19,202 nt of DNA from Nonomuraea sp. (GTDB taxonomy: Bacteria; Actinomycetota; Actinomycetes; Streptosporangiales; Streptosporangiaceae). Location: the NCBI GenBank assembly GCA_013362835.1, contig JABFVJ010000030.1, forward strand, positions 1 to 19,202, in the 5' to 3' direction. Position 1 is the first letter of the stretch. Each line of letters opens with the position of its first letter. The position numbers were made by a program, and so were the translations under genes. The notes below the pieces were generated by a model. The model was not told the origin of the DNA, did not search any database, and saw only the letters and a program-made list of their open reading frames with translations. This document shows positions 16,309-19,202 of this stretch, piece by piece.

Positions 16309-16337
16309 GTGAACGGAGAAAGACATTCTCCGTTCAC
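16309..16337. repeat. Second perfect inverted repeat, tandem terminator or operator
   Basis: GTGAACGGAGAA (16309-16320) and TTCTCCGTTCAC (16326-16337) form a perfect 12-bp inverted repeat with a 5-nt spacer, only 5 nt after the previous hairpin and 35 bp before the -35 of the next gene. It could be a back-up terminator or a protein-binding site. Confidence 0.6.
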
Positions 16338-16371
16338 CGTCGATTCATCTGACAGCCACCTTTACGAGGGC

Positions 16372-16432
16372 TTTACACTCCGTTGTCATTTGACTACGGT
16401 GAGTGAGTCATCGCAGGTCGGAAGGTCTGCGA
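16372..16432 (+). promoter_or_regulatory. Promoter and 5' UTR hairpin of the second secreted protein gene
   Basis: TTTACA (16372-16377), a 17-nt spacer and TACGGT (16395-16400) form a good housekeeping-type promoter. Transcription would start near 16407. Shortly after lies a 5' UTR hairpin TCGCAG (16411-16416) with CTGCGA (16427-16432), which may affect message stability or translation. The -10 lies inside the 10-mer shared with the paralog's upstream region. Confidence 0.5.
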
Positions 16433-16459
16433 CTCTCGCCCGACGAAAGGTCGAATGGC

Positions 16460-17128
16460 ATGCGTGTGTTCGTCCGCATCGCTCAAATGCTCGCGCTCGT
16501 CGCCGCGGTTCTCCTGGCGGCGCCGGCCCTGTCCGCCGTGGCCGCGCCGTTCCCGCCGCTTCCGCTCCCGCCCGGAAAGCCCTCCATCGATCCGCCCACC
16601 GCCCAGTGCTTCCGCTTCCCCTACTTCGGCCCGAAGGGCCATGCCGATTTCGACTTCGGCGACGAGATCGTCCGGCTGCTCGACGAGCGCGGCGTGCAGG
16701 TCGAGGGTGTCGACCCCATCGAGGCCAAGGCCGGCAACAAGGGCGTCTTCATGCCCATCGGCTGGCAGCAGGACCACATCGACCCGTGCAAGGGCGTCTA
16801 CTATCCCGGCGGCTTCACGCTGAACGACGTGCAGAGCGGACACCGCGTCACCATCCACGACATCTACCTGCGTCCCGACGGCGCTCATGCCCAGGTGGCT
16901 CTCGACGGCCAGGAGCGGGGCGAGCAGCTCGTGGCCACGTACAAGATCGCCGAGTTCGCGTGGAACGTTCCCACGCCGCGGCCGCTCGAAGGCGGCATCG
17001 GGCCCAAGTACTGGCCCTTCTACGTCAGCGCGTACCTCAGCGAGACCGTCGCCGACCTCACCGGCATCCGGCTGAACGAGGGCGACTACCTCGCCAACCT
17101 CGACGCGGTCGTCCAGTACGTGCCGTGA
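16460..17128 (+). CDS. Secreted protein of unknown function, paralog of the protein at 15489-16253
   Basis: A 222-residue exported protein. The signal peptide (MRVFVRIAQ, hydrophobic 10-26, cleavage near AVAA at 26-29) is followed by a Pro-rich stretch (FPPLPLPPGKP). The mature part shares GVQVEGVDPIEAK, VFMPIG and KGVYYPGGFTL with the preceding protein in the same order, and C50 and C110 correspond to its C35 and C104. Identity is low apart from these blocks, so the duplication is old or the genes have diverged fast. The ATG at 16460 is used because GAAAGG lies 9 nt upstream and the signal peptide starts there; an in-frame ATG at 16403 would put 19 polar residues in front of it. Function unknown. 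Confidence 0.82.
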   Translation: MRVFVRIAQMLALVAAVLLAAPALSAVAAPFPPLPLPPGKPSIDPPTAQCFRFPYFGPKGHADFDFGDEIVRLLDERGVQVEGVDPIEAKAGNKGVFMPIGWQQDHIDPCKGVYYPGGFTLNDVQSGHRVTIHDIYLRPDGAHAQVALDGQERGEQLVATYKIAEFAWNVPTPRPLEGGIGPKYWPFYVSAYLSETVADLTGIRLNEGDYLANLDAVVQYVP

Positions 17129-17155
17129 GACCCGCCCACGCCTGAGATCCAGCGC

Positions 17156-17187
17156 ACCGGCCCGCGGCGCCCCCGTCGCGGGCCGGT
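17156..17187 (+). terminator. GC-rich hairpin between the second secreted protein and DUF4331 genes
   Basis: A perfect 11-bp stem ACCGGCCCGCG (17156-17166) with CGCGGGCCGGT (17177-17187) and a 10-nt loop. It lies 27 nt past a stop codon and ends 12 nt before the ribosome site of the next gene. It fits a terminator, but it sits so close to the next gene that it could also act as an attenuating 5' UTR element if transcription reads through. Confidence 0.55.
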
Positions 17188-17208
17188 CACCCGCGAAACG
17201 AGGGACAG

Positions 17209-18582
17209 ATGCAACATTCCGGCACCCGGAGCGGGCGGGCCTGGCTGCTCGTCGCCGCCGCCTCCACGGCCGTGCTGACGGCCGCCGTGCTCCTCGGCCC
17301 CGTGATGCGGCCGAGCACGGCCACCAGCCATTGGGACGCCCCGTCCACCTTCGCCGACAAGCAGATCGACGCCACCGACCTGTACGCCTTCACCAGCCCC
17401 GAACGCCAGGACACGGTCACGATCGTGGCCGACTACATCCCCTTCCAGATCCCGCACAAGCCCTACGACTTCGACACCAACGCCCGCTACGAGGTGCACA
17501 TCGACAACACCGGCACGGGCCGGCCCGCGATCACCTACCGGTGGATGTTCAAGAAGAAGGGCCTGCTCCCGGTGCCCTCCTTCTTGAGCGGGCGCGAGCG
17601 GCAGGCGGGCCCGGCCGACGCCCTGGTCGAGCAGAGCTACACGCTCACCCGGCTGGAGCCCGGCAAGCCCGAGCGCACCCTGGTCAAGGACGGCTACGTC
17701 GCCCCCACCGACATGGGCCCGCTCGCCACGCCCGACTACCCGAGCCTGCGCGGGAAGGCCGTACGCGACCTGCCGGGCGGCGGCAAGGTCTTCACCGGCA
17801 CCGCCGCCGACCCGTTCTACTCCGACAACGACGCCGTCAACCTGCTCAGGTTCGGCCTGCGGTTCTTCCCGATCAAGTCCGGCGTGCCGATGAACGTCAG
17901 CGCGCTGGCACTCCAGATCCCCAAGGCGGAGCTGGCGCTCGACGGCGACCCGGCCGCCAACCCGGTCATCGGCGTCTGGACCACGGTCTCGCGCAAGGGC
18001 CTCGGCTCCGGCGACTACCGGCAGGTCTCCCGGATGGGCAACCCCAACTACAACGAAGTCATCATCCCGCTCAGGGAACGCGACCGGTTCAACACCCTCA
18101 AGCCCGAGAACGACGAGGGCGGCGGCCTGGTCGTGCCCGCCACGCTCGACCCCGACCAGGCCAAGGTCGTCGCGAACAAGGCCGGCGTCCAGGCGCCGCC
18201 CGCGCCGCGCAAGGACCTGGAGGAGATCTACCTCACCGGCCTGACCACCCGGCAGGACGGCCCGATCAGGGAGGAGCTCAACTCCCACCTGCTCAACCGG
18301 GGCGTCTCCGCCATCTCCCGCGCGGAGGAACTGCGGCTCAACATGGGCACGCCGGTCACCGCCCAACCTGACAAGTACGGCATCCTCAAAGGCGACCGGC
18401 AGGGCTACCCCAACGGCCGCCGCCTCATCGACGACGTGGTGACCGTCAACCTGCGCATGCTCCTCGGCGAGCCCGCCGGCAAGGGCGCACCCGGGCTGAT
18501 CGACGAGAACAACCCGGCCTTCCTGTGGAAGCCGATCTCCGGCAGCTTCCCCTACCTCGCGCTGCCCGTCACCGCCGCCTAG
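17209..18582 (+). CDS. DUF4331 domain exported protein
   Basis: A 457-residue protein with an N-terminal membrane or signal segment (~11-33), then the DUF4331 hallmark SHWDAP at 40-45, the counterpart of SSHREAP. Further family blocks are DATDLYAFTSP, ADPFYSDNDAVNLLRFG, VIGVWTT, VSRMGNPNYNEVIIPL (from 273) and YPNGRRLIDDVV (from 400). Its length is near that of the family. DUF4331 proteins are extracytoplasmic and of unknown role. GAGGGA lies 3 nt before the ATG, closer than usual. The next gene starts 15 nt past the stop, and its ribosome site overlaps this stop codon, so the two are almost certainly one operon. Confidence 0.93.
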   Translation: MQHSGTRSGRAWLLVAAASTAVLTAAVLLGPVMRPSTATSHWDAPSTFADKQIDATDLYAFTSPERQDTVTIVADYIPFQIPHKPYDFDTNARYEVHIDNTGTGRPAITYRWMFKKKGLLPVPSFLSGRERQAGPADALVEQSYTLTRLEPGKPERTLVKDGYVAPTDMGPLATPDYPSLRGKAVRDLPGGGKVFTGTAADPFYSDNDAVNLLRFGLRFFPIKSGVPMNVSALALQIPKAELALDGDPAANPVIGVWTTVSRKGLGSGDYRQVSRMGNPNYNEVIIPLRERDRFNTLKPENDEGGGLVVPATLDPDQAKVVANKAGVQAPPAPRKDLEEIYLTGLTTRQDGPIREELNSHLLNRGVSAISRAEELRLNMGTPVTAQPDKYGILKGDRQGYPNGRRLIDDVVTVNLRMLLGEPAGKGAPGLIDENNPAFLWKPISGSFPYLALPVTAA

Positions 18583-18597
18583 GAGAACACCGACCAG

Positions 18598-19202
18598 ATG
18601 ACCCGCGTACGGATACTCCTTCCCCTGCTGGGCTGCGCGCTGCTCGGGTGCGTCCTGCTGGCCCTGTTCGCGCCGGGCGGCGTGCTGCGCCGGGACGGTG
18701 AGCCGCCGCCGGAGGGGCGGGAGCCGTACGATCCGGCCGGGCGGATCGGGGCCGCCCAGGAACACCTGCGTCGCCATCCCGACGACGCGGCGACCTGGGC
18801 GGGCCTCGGCGGCGCGTACCTGGAGCAGGCGCGCCGCACCGCCGACGTCGCCTACTACGGCAAGGCGGAAGGCGCCTTCCGGCGTTCGCTGCGCCTGCCC
18901 GTGCCCGGCGGGCCGCACATCGACGCCGTGATCGGGATGGGCGCGCTGGCCAACGCCCGGCACGACTTCGCCGGCGGGCGGCGCTGGGCCGAGCGGGCCC
19001 GGAGCGCCGCGCCGCACCGATGGGCGCTCTACGGCGTGCTCACCGACTCCTACCTGGAGCTCGGCGACTACGAGCGGGCCGAGGGGGCGCTGCGTACCAT
19101 GCTCGACGGACGGCCCGACCTCGCCTCCTTCACCAGGGCCGCGCGGGTGGAGCAGTTGCGGGGACGTACCGGAGCGGCCCGGGAGGCGCTGCTGCGGGCC
19201 CG
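18598..19202 (+). CDS. Membrane-anchored tetratricopeptide repeat protein, 3' end outside window
   Basis: The first 201 residues of a protein that runs off the right edge. A hydrophobic N-terminus (~6-25) contains two LLGC tetrads (10-13 and 15-18), so it is either a lipoprotein or anchored by one helix. The rest is alpha-helical, with TPR-type motifs such as AAQEHLRRHPDDAATWAGLGGAYLE, ALANARHDFAGGRRWAERA and DSYLELGDYERAEGALRTML. TPR domains hold protein partners; here the obvious candidate is the exported DUF4331 protein encoded just upstream. Its AGGAG overlaps the preceding stop codon. Function otherwise unknown. Confidence 0.85.
   Translation, partial: MTRVRILLPLLGCALLGCVLLALFAPGGVLRRDGEPPPEGREPYDPAGRIGAAQEHLRRHPDDAATWAGLGGAYLEQARRTADVAYYGKAEGAFRRSLRLPVPGGPHIDAVIGMGALANARHDFAGGRRWAERARSAAPHRWALYGVLTDSYLELGDYERAEGALRTMLDGRPDLASFTRAARVEQLRGRTGAAREALLRA

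Noticed and set aside
17086..19017. 643-residue minus-strand frame opposite DUF4331 and the TPR gene
   Set aside because: Antisense shadow; DUF4331 motifs and ribosome sites support the plus strand.

Overview
The window is very GC-rich, with strong third-position G/C bias, GTG starts, GTGA overlaps, a SARP-type regulator, a Hanks-type kinase, DUF2630 and a long-form leuA. This points to a filamentous actinomycete. A Streptosporangiales-like source (Nonomuraea or relatives) would fit, but that is inferred from gene content and codon style, not shown by a marker gene.

Layout. Positions 1-4094 are on the minus strand: the 5' part of a SARP (AfsR-like) regulator that runs off the left edge, a small membrane-anchored protein, and a Mut7-C ubiquitin/RNase protein. 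A TAXI-family solute-binding lipoprotein (4121-5020, plus) starts divergently 26 bp from the last of these and converges on a minus-strand operon. Read 5' to 3', that operon (9115 to 5025) encodes an MHS-family MFS carrier, an OmpR-type response regulator, a histidine kinase and a luciferase-like oxidoreductase, with gaps of 9 nt or a 4-nt GTGA overlap. Upstream of it on the minus strand lies a 682-residue Ser/Thr kinase (9224-11272) whose extracytoplasmic part is a glycoside hydrolase family 6 (cellulase) domain, then a tandem GNAT acetyltransferase and DUF2630. From 12627 to the right edge all genes are on the plus strand: dimethylargininase (ddaH), leuA with a leucine-rich leader peptide and apparent attenuator, two related secreted proteins, a DUF4331 protein and the start of a TPR protein.

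How the parts may work together. The carrier/two-component/oxidoreductase operon looks like a nutrient-uptake unit with its own sensor; the adjacent TAXI lipoprotein has no TRAP permease in the window and may feed the sensor instead. leuA appears to be controlled by leader-peptide translation: a hairpin after the leader and an 8-nt anti-Shine-Dalgarno pairing share bases and exclude each other. The 15.4-18.6 kb stretch encodes exported proteins separated by strong hairpins, and the two related secreted genes share an upstream 10-mer.

The most unusual item is the kinase-GH6 fusion, in which two GH6 signature residues are replaced. This suggests a glucan-sensing kinase rather than an enzyme. 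No rRNA, tRNA, CRISPR array, insertion sequence or phage module was seen.
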